Source of the DNA: JBBKWH01 sp037968855
Lineage (GTDB): Bacteria > Pseudomonadota > Gammaproteobacteria > Pseudomonadales > Moraxellaceae
NCBI GenBank assembly: GCA_037968855.1
Contig: JBBKWH010000073.1
Location: forward strand, 1 to 12,545
Direction of reading: 5' to 3'
Length of the DNA stretch: 12,545 nucleotides
Position 1 is the stretch's first letter, and every line of letters starts with the position of its first letter. A program made the translations under genes and the position numbers. Under the pieces are notes generated by a model, which was not told the DNA's origin, did not search any database, and saw only the letters and a program-made list of their open reading frames with translations. Below, one piece after another: positions 1 through 7,171 of the stretch.

Positions 1-71
1 GTGTTGGCCCAATGACCATTACCACCTTGATTCGGCAAACCGTCGAAGCTGCCGAACGTCAGTTGGGTTAA
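1..71 (+). CDS. folD: Methylenetetrahydrofolate dehydrogenase/cyclohydrolase FolD (C-terminal end, partial)
   Basis: Reading from base 3, the frame encodes VGPMTITTLIRQTVEAAER followed by QLG and TAA at 69-71. The GPMT start of this piece, followed by a helix rich in T, L and A, matches the conserved FolD C-terminus (family pattern PGGVGPMT followed by the last helix). FolD is a cytoplasmic bifunctional enzyme that interconverts 5,10-methylene-, 5,10-methenyl- and 10-formyl-tetrahydrofolate. Only about 22 codons are visible, so the identification rests on this short motif and the normal position of the stop after it. The next gene starts 3 bases downstream, so the two are probably co-transcribed. 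Confidence 0.8.
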   Translation, partial: VGPMTITTLIRQTVEAAERQLG

Positions 72-74
72 GGC

Positions 75-803
75 GTGCAGACGTTAGGCCAGTCGAGTCA
101 GTTAAACACGCCGAGCAGCACCACAGCTCCATTGGTACTTCGAGATGCCTTGCATCAGGTGATTCCTCATGCAGGGCTGAGTCGCCAGACCTTGCCAGAC
201 ACGTCGATTGATCTGTGGTTGATTCCGCCTGATTTGCCCACCGAAAAAATGGACGATGAGGTGGTGCGGCGGATTTGGAACGATACGCCGTATTGGATTT
301 TTTGTTGGGCATCTGGCTTGGCAATGGCGCAATGGTTGCTGGCCGAGCCTGACGTGGTGCGCGGCAAAACCGTGCTGGATTTTGGTACGGGTTCTGGCGT
401 GGTGGCGATTGCCGCCAAGCTGGCTGGTGCAGCACGGGTGATTGCCTGTGATATCGATCCGATTAGTCTGGCGGCCACGCGTGAAAATGCACTGCTAAAT
501 GGCGTAGAGCTGGACTATCTGGCTGATCTGTATCAGGCCGAATCGGTAGACATTTTGTTGGCGGCCGATGTGCTGTATGACCAGAGCAATCGGTTCTTTT
601 TGGATGAGTTTTTGCGCTTTGCACCAGAAGTATGGGTTGCCGATTCACGGGTAAAAAACTTCTCCCATCCCGCCTATATCAAAGCCGACTCGCGCAGCGC
701 GTCAACGTGGCCAGACTTGGACGAAGCCAATGAGTTTCGTAATGTGAGTTTTTATCGCACCTTGTCGCGTGGGCAGGGTGAGTGTCAGGTCGATGGTTTT
801 TAA
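75..803 (+). CDS. SAM-dependent methyltransferase, METTL20/ETF-beta lysine methyltransferase-like
   Basis: This is a 242-residue class I methyltransferase. The SAM-binding motif I is VLDFGTGSG (100-108), the acidic post-I motif is CDIDP (125-129), and LLAADVLYD (161-169) occupies the motif IV position. The run PYWIFCWASG (72-81) and the stretch EPDVVRGKTVLDFG (91-104) resemble the METTL20 (ETFBKMT) family, which methylates lysines of the electron-transfer flavoprotein beta subunit. Bacterial members are often labelled PrmA-like or nicotinamide N-methylase-like, so the protein substrate is inferred. The GTG start at 75 lies 3 bases after the folD stop. The ribosome-binding site would be the AAGG around the folD stop, so translational coupling to folD is likely. 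No membrane segment or signal peptide is seen, so the product should be cytoplasmic. Confidence 0.85.
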   Translation: MQTLGQSSQLNTPSSTTAPLVLRDALHQVIPHAGLSRQTLPDTSIDLWLIPPDLPTEKMDDEVVRRIWNDTPYWIFCWASGLAMAQWLLAEPDVVRGKTVLDFGTGSGVVAIAAKLAGAARVIACDIDPISLAATRENALLNGVELDYLADLYQAESVDILLAADVLYDQSNRFFLDEFLRFAPEVWVADSRVKNFSHPAYIKADSRSASTWPDLDEANEFRNVSFYRTLSRGQGECQVDGF

Positions 804-836
804 CATCTAAGCCGTTTAAACAAGCCAAGCAACGGT

Positions 837-865
837 TGAGGGTATGGTACATCAGCATGCCCTCA
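837..865. other. Inverted repeat between convergent genes
   Basis: Arms TGAGGGTATG (837-846) and CATGCCCTCA (856-865) pair over 10 positions with one G-U pair and a 9-base loop. It lies in the 103-base gap between the methyltransferase stop and the stop of the convergent minus-strand gene, where a terminator is expected. There is no T-run on either side, so it is not a classical intrinsic terminator. It may protect or end transcripts in another way. Confidence 0.4.
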
Positions 866-906
866 CATCTGGTTGTTGAGTGTGGTTGCCGTTGGCTGGG
901 TTGAGA

Positions 907-1620
907 TTACTTGATGGCAGGTGTTGCCGGAACATCACGGGCTTGGGCCTGAATGTCCTTGATGGTCGGTAAGTCATCGCTACTGTTGCCACAACCATCA
1001 TCGGGCAGTGGGTTTTTTTCCATCCCAAAAATCGCTTTGAGATTGAGGTTGGCTTTGAGCACAAAATGTTCTGGCTCAAGGGTGGCATGATTGACCTGAA
1101 TACGTTTAAGCGCTTTGATCACTTTTTCGTTATCAGCCAAGTATTTGCCCAAATCCAGATAGAGTAAGTCATGCTTGACGGTAATCACATTCAGCTTAGA
1201 CAAAATAATACCCAGTGGGTCGCGGTGGATCACGCTACGACAAAACCATAAGGCTAGATTAAAACCAATTTTTTTCCATGGTTTATCAAAGGTGATGTTG
1301 ATGACATCTGTGCCACCACGTTGTTCAAACACCAGACGCTGAACGTCTTTGTCTAGCTGCATGTGGGTTAGGAGCAAATCGGTCGATAAATTGGCCTGAA
1401 TGCCTTTGTAATGAATGGTGGCAAATAAACGTAACCAGCCATCGTAAATGTTGGCGTGTAGATCATCGATGGCTTCGACTTTGTCGGTGACATAGCGCTT
1501 CATGGTCGAATTAAGCAGGTTCTGCGATAACGGCAGTTTCATTTCGTCTTCGAGCAGGTCTTCGGCCTTATGGTAGACTTCGCGGACACCGCGGGCGACC
1601 TTATTTAACAAGTTGCGCAT
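907..1620 (-). CDS. Conserved-looking hypothetical protein, 237 aa
   Basis: I do not recognise this family. The product has no signal peptide and no convincing membrane span. Its N-terminus (residues 1-30) is a charged amphipathic helix. Residues 60-160 alternate short beta-like hydrophobic stretches (WLRLFATIHYKG, LVFEQRG, VINITFD, VITVKHDLLYLDLGKY) with a helical WFCRSVIHRDPLG segment at 125-137, compatible with a beta-rich lipid- or ligand-binding fold, but that is only an impression. The tail after about residue 205 is polar and probably disordered. The ATG at 1618-1620 is the first of the frame, and the ribosome-binding site is weak. It is transcribed divergently from the TonB-family gene across 151 bases. 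Its length, clean open frame and neighbour-like codon use support a real gene. Confidence 0.75.
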   Translation of the reverse strand: MRNLLNKVARGVREVYHKAEDLLEDEMKLPLSQNLLNSTMKRYVTDKVEAIDDLHANIYDGWLRLFATIHYKGIQANLSTDLLLTHMQLDKDVQRLVFEQRGGTDVINITFDKPWKKIGFNLALWFCRSVIHRDPLGIILSKLNVITVKHDLLYLDLGKYLADNEKVIKALKRIQVNHATLEPEHFVLKANLNLKAIFGMEKNPLPDDGCGNSSDDLPTIKDIQAQARDVPATPAIK

Positions 1621-1771
1621 GAAGGATTCTCGGCTAGATGAACTGTCAGTGTGCAGGAACGTTCGACAGACTAGTGATTCTATACTGGATTTTTGCCAGA
1701 TGCGTGTGCGTGAGTGGACAGCGCATGGCAGTGTCTACCTGTGTCGATCTGCATGAGCGGAACGGCAGATT
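1621..1771. promoter_or_regulatory. Divergent intergenic promoter region (hypothetical gene / tonB-like gene)
   Basis: The 151-base gap separates two outward-facing genes and must hold both promoters. TATACT at 1681-1686 is a good plus-strand -10, and the overlapping reverse-strand reading TATAGAAT serves as a minus-strand -10. Neither has a convincing -35 at 16-18 bases. A short CTGG/CCAG inverted repeat flanking a T-run (1685-1699) sits beside them and could be a regulatory site. The individual elements are tentative. Confidence 0.35.
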
Positions 1772-2719
1772 TTGGATGGCTCATCATACAAGAGTGTATT
1801 GCAATTGAATCGTTTGACCATTGACTCAACTCGGCCTGATTTGGGCGTGCAAGGCTATTGTCGCCGGCTGTTGGCCGATCAAGTGATGTTGCTGTGTATT
1901 GTCTTGGCGGTATTACTGCATGCCTTGTTGATCTTTGGCCTTAGTTTTATTGCGCCAAGTGGTGACCGTGCCATGATGCAGGACGTTACGGTTGCGGTCA
2001 CACCGATCGATCAAAAAAATCCAGATGCCGATTTTTTGGCCCAATCTAGTCAGACTGGCAGTGGTGTGTTGCGTGCCGCACATCGGATGACCTCGCCAGA
2101 GCGTGCGCAACAAGCCGCAGAGCGTGTGCAAACAGTTGCCCCACAAATGGCCCAATCTGCCCCCAATATGCAGGCTCAGCAAGCACAAAATCGCGTGTTG
2201 GTCACCACATTAAGCTGGCGGCAAGCACCGCAGTCGGTTGAGCAAAAACATACCCGTACTGCGCAACCGTCGCCAAGTCCGGAGGCTGCACAAGCTGCAA
2301 TGATGGCCACTTTAGAAGCCCAATATGCCAAGCGCAAGCAAGAATATAGCAAAAAAACCAAAATCCATACCGTTGATAGTGTCTCAGCACAAGCTGATCC
2401 AAGTGCTTCATATATTGAGGGATTTCGTCGTCGGGTTGAGCGTGCGGGCAATCGGCATTATCCCGATGCGGCGCGTGCTGCACATTTGCGCGGTGATGTA
2501 CGCTTAATGGTGATTTTGCAGCCGGATGGCTCGGTTAGAGCGATTCGATTATTAGAGAGTTCTGGTCACAAGGTCTTAGACAAAGCGGCCAAATCTTCTG
2601 TGCGTCAGGGTGCGCCTTATGCGACGTTTGGTCGGGAGCTATCCGAGTTTAGCGAGCTACGGATTATTCGGACGTGGCGTTTTTCTGAGCAGATGGATGC
2701 AATGGATGTTGCGCCTTAA
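1772..2719 (+). CDS. TonB-family energy transducer (TonB3-like)
   Basis: This protein of up to 315 residues has one N-terminal membrane anchor (about 38-60, after a cytoplasmic stretch), a periplasmic linker, and a TonB C-terminal domain (about 212-306: YIEGFRRRVERAGNRHYPDAAR, then GDVRLMVILQPDGSV and IIRTWRF). TonB proteins couple ExbBD and the proton gradient to outer-membrane transport or other envelope functions. The segment NPDADFLAQSSQTGSG (83-98) recalls the TonB3 group, of which the Pseudomonas member has been linked to twitching motility. The linker is unusual: it is rich in Gln and Ala, not in the Pro-Glu/Pro-Lys repeats of classical TonB. No exbB or exbD is present here. The start is uncertain: TTG at 1772 gives the longest form, while TTG at 1805 has AAGAG about 10 bases upstream and still keeps the anchor. 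Confidence 0.88.
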   Translation: MDGSSYKSVLQLNRLTIDSTRPDLGVQGYCRRLLADQVMLLCIVLAVLLHALLIFGLSFIAPSGDRAMMQDVTVAVTPIDQKNPDADFLAQSSQTGSGVLRAAHRMTSPERAQQAAERVQTVAPQMAQSAPNMQAQQAQNRVLVTTLSWRQAPQSVEQKHTRTAQPSPSPEAAQAAMMATLEAQYAKRKQEYSKKTKIHTVDSVSAQADPSASYIEGFRRRVERAGNRHYPDAARAAHLRGDVRLMVILQPDGSVRAIRLLESSGHKVLDKAAKSSVRQGAPYATFGRELSEFSELRIIRTWRFSEQMDAMDVAP

Positions 2720-2854
2720 TCGGTGGTTATGCTGTGTATTTATTGCGTGGCGGAGTTGTATCATTCGCTAGACAATCCCGCCTTGGCCCACAGACGTATT
2801 TGTCTACAGTCTGCTACCCTTAAGGTTTTCGTGTTGACGTAGTCTGGTGGCGGT

Positions 2855-3781
2855 ATGGTGATTAACTCCAAAATTTTTAGTGACACCGAGGCCATGTTCG
2901 CCTTGGCTTTGCCCTATGTGGTGAATTTTTGTGCGGCCATTCTGATCTTTTTTATTGGCAAATGGCTGGCCAAATTTCTGATTCGCTTGATCCAAAAAGG
3001 CATGACCCGCGCCCACGTTGACCCAACCTTAATCGGATTTTTGGGCAATGTGATGTATGGTTTGGCACTGACGGTGGTGATTTTGGCCGCATTGGGTCAG
3101 GTGGGTATTCAAACCACGTCAGCCGCAGCGATTTTGGGTGGTGCTGCCTTAGCCGTTGGTTTGGCCCTAAAAGATCAACTGTCTAGCTTTGCGGCAGGGG
3201 TGATTTTGATTATTTTTCGGCCATTTCGTGTTGGTGATCAAGTTGAGGTTGGCGGAACCACGGGCATTGTGCAAGAGATTAAAATTATTCATACCGTGAT
3301 GATGACCTTTGACCATCAGTTGGTGATTGTGCCCAACAGTAATATCACCACTGAGACCATTACCAACTATTCGCATTTGCCAACCCGTCGCGTCGATTTG
3401 ACCATTGGTATTGGCTATAGTTCGGATTTGTTATTGGCGAAACAAACACTCATCCGTATTTTGACTGAAGAGCCGCTGATTCTGCCTGATCCTGCGCCAT
3501 CGGTGGTGGTACGTGATCTGTCTGATAACTCAGTAGATTTTGCGGTACGAGGCTGGGTTAATACCGCAGATTGGTGGGGTGTACGTTGTGCTTTGGTCGA
3601 AAAAATTAAGCTGGCCTTAGATGAGCAAGGGATTGATATTCCATTCCCACAACGCAGTGTGCATGTCGAAGGGCTAGAGCGCATTATGGAGGCGATGAAT
3701 CTGCCCAATAAATCGGCGCAAGGCAGTGTTGATCAGGCCAAGTCCGATCAACAGGCTGATGGTTCATCAACCCAGTCTTAA
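2855..3781 (+). CDS. mscS: Small-conductance mechanosensitive channel, MscS family
   Basis: At 308 residues this is close to the 286-residue E. coli MscS. Hydrophobic segments lie at about 16-36 (TM1), 62-84 (TM2) and 88-120 (pore-lining TM3, AAAILGGAALAVGLALKDQLSSF in two overlapping halves rich in Gly and Ala, as in the channel family). The beta domain begins with FRPFRVGDQVEV (121-132), and PNSNI (160-164) and GIDIPFPQ (259-266) are further family hallmarks. The polar C-terminal tail after about 285 is probably disordered. The protein gates open under membrane tension during osmotic downshock. The ATG at 2855 has only a weak upstream purine run. The gene stands alone, 135 bases after the TonB-like gene, and ends at a strong terminator. 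Its stop codon lies in a 10-base sequence that recurs at the convergent ybeY stop. Confidence 0.93.
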   Translation: MVINSKIFSDTEAMFALALPYVVNFCAAILIFFIGKWLAKFLIRLIQKGMTRAHVDPTLIGFLGNVMYGLALTVVILAALGQVGIQTTSAAAILGGAALAVGLALKDQLSSFAAGVILIIFRPFRVGDQVEVGGTTGIVQEIKIIHTVMMTFDHQLVIVPNSNITTETITNYSHLPTRRVDLTIGIGYSSDLLLAKQTLIRILTEEPLILPDPAPSVVVRDLSDNSVDFAVRGWVNTADWWGVRCALVEKIKLALDEQGIDIPFPQRSVHVEGLERIMEAMNLPNKSAQGSVDQAKSDQQADGSSTQS

Positions 3782-3806
3782 TCAGCGATTAACACTCATT
3801 AGAATG

Positions 3807-3847
3807 AAAAAAAACGGGCCAATCATCACTATTGGTCCGTTTTTTTT
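3807..3847. terminator. Bidirectional intrinsic terminator between mscS and ybeY
   Basis: Arms AAAAAAAACGGGCCAAT (3807-3823) and ATTGGTCCGTTTTTTTT (3831-3847) pair over 17 positions with one G-U pair and a 7-base loop. Eight Ts follow the GC core on the plus strand, and eight As precede it, giving Ts on the minus strand. It should end both the mscS transcript and the miaB-phoH-ybeY transcript. Confidence 0.93.
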
Positions 3848-3859
3848 GCGGTTTTTGGT

Positions 3860-3892
3860 GCTGATTAAGCCATCTTCGTTGGCTTAATCAGC
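3860..3892. repeat. Perfect 13-bp inverted repeat over the ybeY stop codon
   Basis: GCTGATTAAGCCA (3860-3872) and TGGCTTAATCAGC (3880-3892) pair perfectly around a 7-base loop. The right arm contains the last ybeY codons and its stop (3884-3886). It lies 12 bases from the bidirectional terminator. On the minus strand this hairpin forms first, without its own T-run, then the T-run terminator follows. The 10-base core CTTAATCAGC also occurs at the mscS stop (3777-3786). Confidence 0.75.
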
Positions 3893-4405
3893 ATACGGAT
3901 TAGGCAAATACAGACGGGCCATGGTGCCAATCTCTAGGCCTTCCATGTGGGCGGCATCATCCTCGCCAGTTTCGTGGTCATAACCCAGCAAATGCAGCGT
4001 GCCATGCACAATCAAATGGGCCAGATGATGCGCCACCGGCTTGGCTTGTGCCTGTGCTTCGGCCAGAACGACTGGCAGACAAATCACCAAGTCACCCAAT
4101 GAGCGCACGCCAATCATCTCGACAATTTCATCGGGAATATCGCTGGCAAATGACAGAACGTTGGTTGGTTTGTCTTTGCCGCGATACTTATGATTGAGCG
4201 CATGGCTTTCTGCAACATCGACCAAGCGAACGGCCAGATCGCAGTCATCTTGCATGCCAACCGTATGTAGTGCAGCGCGAACATAGCGTTCAACATCATC
4301 AGCATGGACGGCGACATCAGCCAAACTAAATTCGACTTGCAGGTCAAGGTCTAGTGTTGGCTGATCATCCTGCAACTGGCTTTCAACGAATTGCTCATCA
4401 CTCAT
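3884..4405 (-). CDS. ybeY: Endoribonuclease YbeY (rRNA maturation factor)
   Basis: This 173-residue protein carries the metal-binding motif HGTLHLLGYDH at 134-144, with His134, His138 and His144 as the expected zinc ligands. The conserved NHKYRGKDKPTNVLSF segment is at 71-86. YbeY is a cytoplasmic single-strand endoribonuclease used in 16S rRNA 3' end maturation and 70S ribosome quality control. Compared with E. coli YbeY (about 155 residues) it has a slightly longer acidic N-terminus. Its ATG (4403-4405) overlaps the phoH stop in ATGA, so translation is probably coupled. This is the last gene of the miaB-phoH-ybeY operon. The corC and lnt genes that often follow in other gamma-proteobacteria are absent here, and a terminator comes instead. 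Confidence 0.96.
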   Translation of the reverse strand: MSDEQFVESQLQDDQPTLDLDLQVEFSLADVAVHADDVERYVRAALHTVGMQDDCDLAVRLVDVAESHALNHKYRGKDKPTNVLSFASDIPDEIVEMIGVRSLGDLVICLPVVLAEAQAQAKPVAHHLAHLIVHGTLHLLGYDHETGEDDAAHMEGLEIGTMARLYLPNPYAD

Positions 4406-5538
4406 GATGCTGAGTCAGCGTCAGTAGATGGCGGTTGCGACGTGTCAGACTCGCCATCCTGACCATTGTGCTGGGCATCGGCGGCTTTGTTGTTGGCCTC
4501 AATCAACGCTTGCTGTTTGGCAGCGCGTTCACGGCGGGCTTCGGCGCTCATACGCAATTGGGTATCTTCAAAGCCTTCGTAAGCCTCAACGATTTTTTGC
4601 ACCAATTGATGACGAACCACATCACGTGAGTGAAAGTGAGTGATGTGGATTTCATCGATTTTTTCTAGCACGCCGAGCGCATGGGCCAGACCCGATTGCT
4701 GGCCACGCGGCAAATCGACCTGTGTGATGTCGCCAGTGATCACTGCACGCGAGCCAAAGCCCAGACGGGTCAAAAACATTTTCATCTGTTCTGGCGTGGT
4801 GTTTTGCGCCTCGTCCAAAATCACAAACGAGTGGTTAAGCGTCCGCCCGCGCATATAGGCCAGCGGCGCAACTTCAATAATTTGGCGTTCAAGCAACTTG
4901 GCGACTTTTTCAAACCCAAGCATTTCGTACAGCGCGTCATACAAGGGACGTAAGTAAGGGTCAATTTTTTGGGTCAAGTCACCGGGTAAAAAGCCCAGTT
5001 TTTCGCCTGCTTCAACCGCCGGACGGACCAACAAAATTCGTTCGATTTCGTTGCGTTCCAGCATATCCACCGCAGCGGCAACTGCAAGATAGGTCTTACC
5101 CGTACCCGCTGGGCCAACGCCAAACGAGATGTCGCTTTGCAAAATTCGTTGTACATAGCGGCGTTGATTGGCGCCGCGTGGCTGAATTTTGCCTTTTCGT
5201 GTCTGTAGATAAACGGACAAATTGTCATCGTCATCATCGTCGATTTCGGTGCCAAATTCACGTTCGGTTTGGCTGCTTTGGATCAGCAAATGCAGGTGTT
5301 CTGGCGTTAATATGCGGGTATGTTCGGTTTCGGCGTATAGGCGTTCAAGCAGGCTTTCGGCTCGCTCAACCGGCCCTAGATCCCCTTCAACCACAAATAA
5401 ATCACCACGCTGGGCAATTTTGACATCAAGTCGCTGTTCGATGAGTTTGAGGTGGGCGTTATAAGCACCCAACATGGCTTTTAGACGCTCAAGGGTCACC
5501 CCTGAGAATTCGACAGTACGACGGATGGATGCGGTCAA
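4402..5538 (-). CDS. ybeZ: PhoH-like ATPase (YbeZ)
   Basis: This is a cytoplasmic P-loop ATPase of the PhoH family. Numbered from an alternative upstream TTG at 5556, the Walker A motif is GPAGTGKT (148-155) and Walker B is VILDEAQN (245-252). An N-terminal KH-like region is at about 15-75, and an acidic run EIDDDDDDN follows at 104-112. Members act with YbeY in RNA and ribosome metabolism; the exact activity is not settled. I prefer the TTG at 5538 (378 aa, beginning MTASIRRTVEFSG), because GAGGA (5545-5549 on the minus strand) sits 6 bases before it. The TTG at 5556 overlaps the miaB stop but has no such site. The C-terminal 50 residues are a charged, low-complexity tail. The gene lies between miaB and ybeY and overlaps ybeY by 4 bases. 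Confidence 0.95.
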   Translation of the reverse strand: MTASIRRTVEFSGVTLERLKAMLGAYNAHLKLIEQRLDVKIAQRGDLFVVEGDLGPVERAESLLERLYAETEHTRILTPEHLHLLIQSSQTEREFGTEIDDDDDDNLSVYLQTRKGKIQPRGANQRRYVQRILQSDISFGVGPAGTGKTYLAVAAAVDMLERNEIERILLVRPAVEAGEKLGFLPGDLTQKIDPYLRPLYDALYEMLGFEKVAKLLERQIIEVAPLAYMRGRTLNHSFVILDEAQNTTPEQMKMFLTRLGFGSRAVITGDITQVDLPRGQQSGLAHALGVLEKIDEIHITHFHSRDVVRHQLVQKIVEAYEGFEDTQLRMSAEARRERAAKQQALIEANNKAADAQHNGQDGESDTSQPPSTDADSAS

Positions 5539-5544
5539 GAAATA

Positions 5545-5549
5545 TCCTC
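5545..5549 (-). promoter_or_regulatory. Ribosome-binding site that decides the phoH start
   Basis: GAGGA on the minus strand ends 6 bases before the TTG at 5538-5536. No comparable site precedes the upstream TTG at 5556. The first residues after 5538 (TASIRRTVEFSG) also fit the usual beginning of the family. Confidence 0.65.
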
Positions 5550-5552
5550 GAT

Positions 5553-7034
5553 TCAAATAGGTCGATCATGCTCGGTGGCAGTCAGCGCACCTTGCACCAT
5601 GTTCATACTGATAATGCGGGTCACTTGCACATCGACAAACTGGCCGATCAGTGCCGCATCGCCTTCAAACTGTACCAGTCGCGTATTGTCGGCGCTACCA
5701 ATCAACATGCCTTCAAAGCGATCTGATGTTTTTTCGACCAGCACCCGTAGGGTTTTGCCCAACATGGCGTTGGTCTTATCAATAGATGAGGTTTTGATCA
5801 CATGTTTTAAACGGGCCAAACGCTCTTTTTTTACGTCTTCTGGGGTGGTGTCGGGTAGCTCTGCGGCTGGCGTACCCGGTCGTTTGGAGTAGATAAAACT
5901 ATACGAGTGATCAAAATCGAGGTCTTGGACAAACTGTAAGGTGTCTTCAAACTCGGCATCGCCCTCACCAGGGAAGCCAATAATAAAGTCGCTCGACAGA
6001 TGCAAGTCTGGCCGTACTTGGCGTAGACGAGCGATTTTGTCGATATAAATGTCGATGGTGTGGTTGCGCTTCATGGCCGCCAGCACAGGGTTTGAACCAC
6101 TTTGAACCGGCAAGTGCAAATGTGAGACCAATTGCGGTAACTCGCCATAGGCCGCGATTAAATCATCCGAAAATTCCAGCGGATGACTGGTGGTATAACG
6201 CAAGCGGCCAATGTTTGGGATCTTGGCGACCAAACGCAGCAAATCGGCAAAGGTACAAATCTCGCCATCGTGGGTTTCGCCACGATAACCGTTGACGTTT
6301 TGGCCCAGTAAAGTGACTTCACGGACGCCTTGCGCGGCGAGGCTGGCGACTTCGGCAATCACATCATCGAGTGGCCGCGAGACTTCTTCGCCACGGGTAT
6401 ATGGCACCACACAGAACGAGCAATATTTGGAACAGCCTTCCATGATCGACACAAAGGCTTTAAAGCCTTCTACTTTTGGCTCTGGCAAAAAGTCGAATTT
6501 TTCGATATCGGGAAAGGAGATATCAACCAAGCTGATTTTTTGGCTGGCAAAACGGCTTTTGTTGGCTTGATGCTGATCTAAAAGCTGCGGCAGGCGATGC
6601 AAGGTTTGTGGGCCAAATACCATATCAACGTATTTGGCGCGCTCTTGTAGCGCAGCGCCTTCTTGTGAGGCGACACAACCACCGACACCAATAATCACAT
6701 TTGGGTTTTGTTCTTTGAGCTTGCGCCAGCGACCTAGCTCGCTAAAGACTTTTTCTTGGGCTTTTTCGCGGATCGAGCAGGTGTTCATCAGCAACACATC
6801 GGCTTGTGCTGGATCATTGGTCAGTACATAGCCATGCGAGTCTCCAAGCAAATCGGCCATTCGGTTGGAGTCGTATTCGTTCATCTGGCAACCTTGCGTC
6901 TCGATATACAGACGTTTGGGCAGCGCTGAATCCGTGGTCGCAGCAGCGTTTTGCGGTGAACCAACTGCCGTAGCATTCGTGGCGGTTGCCGTTGATGCGA
7001 CGGGTGAAGATGGAACGTAAGTTTGAACCGACAT
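5553..7034 (-). CDS. miaB: tRNA-2-methylthio-N6-dimethylallyladenosine synthase MiaB
   Basis: A 493-residue radical-SAM methylthiotransferase that converts i6A37 to ms2i6A37 in tRNAs reading UNN codons. The N-terminal UPF0004 domain starts with RLYIETQGCQMNEYDS (41-56), and its cluster ligands are Cys49, Cys86 and Cys120. The radical-SAM CxxxCxxC is CSKYCSFC (Cys201, Cys205, Cys208). A TRAM-type domain closes the protein at about 422-485. Residues 1-38 form a Ser/Thr/Ala-rich extension that E. coli MiaB (474 aa) lacks; I recall similar extensions in Acinetobacter. The ATG at 7032-7034 has AGGAG about 6 bases upstream on the minus strand, which supports this long form. It is the first gene of the operon; its TGA stop overlaps the possible upstream TTG of phoH. 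Confidence 0.97.
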   Translation of the reverse strand: MSVQTYVPSSPVASTATATNATAVGSPQNAAATTDSALPKRLYIETQGCQMNEYDSNRMADLLGDSHGYVLTNDPAQADVLLMNTCSIREKAQEKVFSELGRWRKLKEQNPNVIIGVGGCVASQEGAALQERAKYVDMVFGPQTLHRLPQLLDQHQANKSRFASQKISLVDISFPDIEKFDFLPEPKVEGFKAFVSIMEGCSKYCSFCVVPYTRGEEVSRPLDDVIAEVASLAAQGVREVTLLGQNVNGYRGETHDGEICTFADLLRLVAKIPNIGRLRYTTSHPLEFSDDLIAAYGELPQLVSHLHLPVQSGSNPVLAAMKRNHTIDIYIDKIARLRQVRPDLHLSSDFIIGFPGEGDAEFEDTLQFVQDLDFDHSYSFIYSKRPGTPAAELPDTTPEDVKKERLARLKHVIKTSSIDKTNAMLGKTLRVLVEKTSDRFEGMLIGSADNTRLVQFEGDAALIGQFVDVQVTRIISMNMVQGALTATEHDRPI

Positions 7035-7142
7035 GACAGCTCCTGCATGGACTGATGAAATACAACACGCCTTGGCTTAGAGAATGACCATGACTGTGCT
7101 TATGGCCAGCGAACTGTCCATTCGCGTACCGAAAAACCCTGC

Positions 7143-7171
7143 ATTCTAGCAAAAATGGCACAACATCTGAA
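7143..7171 (-). promoter_or_regulatory. Probable sigma-70 promoter of miaB-phoH-ybeY
   Basis: On the minus strand, TTCAGA (7171-7166) and TAGAAT (7148-7143) are separated by exactly 17 bases, and TGC precedes the -10 as an extended -10. Transcription would begin near 7136, leaving a leader of about 100 bases. A small GCGAA/TTCGC hairpin (7109-7125) lies at its beginning. Confidence 0.6.

Noticed and set aside
2770..2809. TAGACA...TGTCTA inverted repeat upstream of mscS
   Set aside because: The arms are short, distant and imperfect, there is no T-run or promoter relation, and it is likely chance.
4435..5464. Several plus-strand open frames opposite phoH
   Set aside because: They are antisense shadows of a well-identified gene, with Arg/Ser-rich, low-complexity translations.
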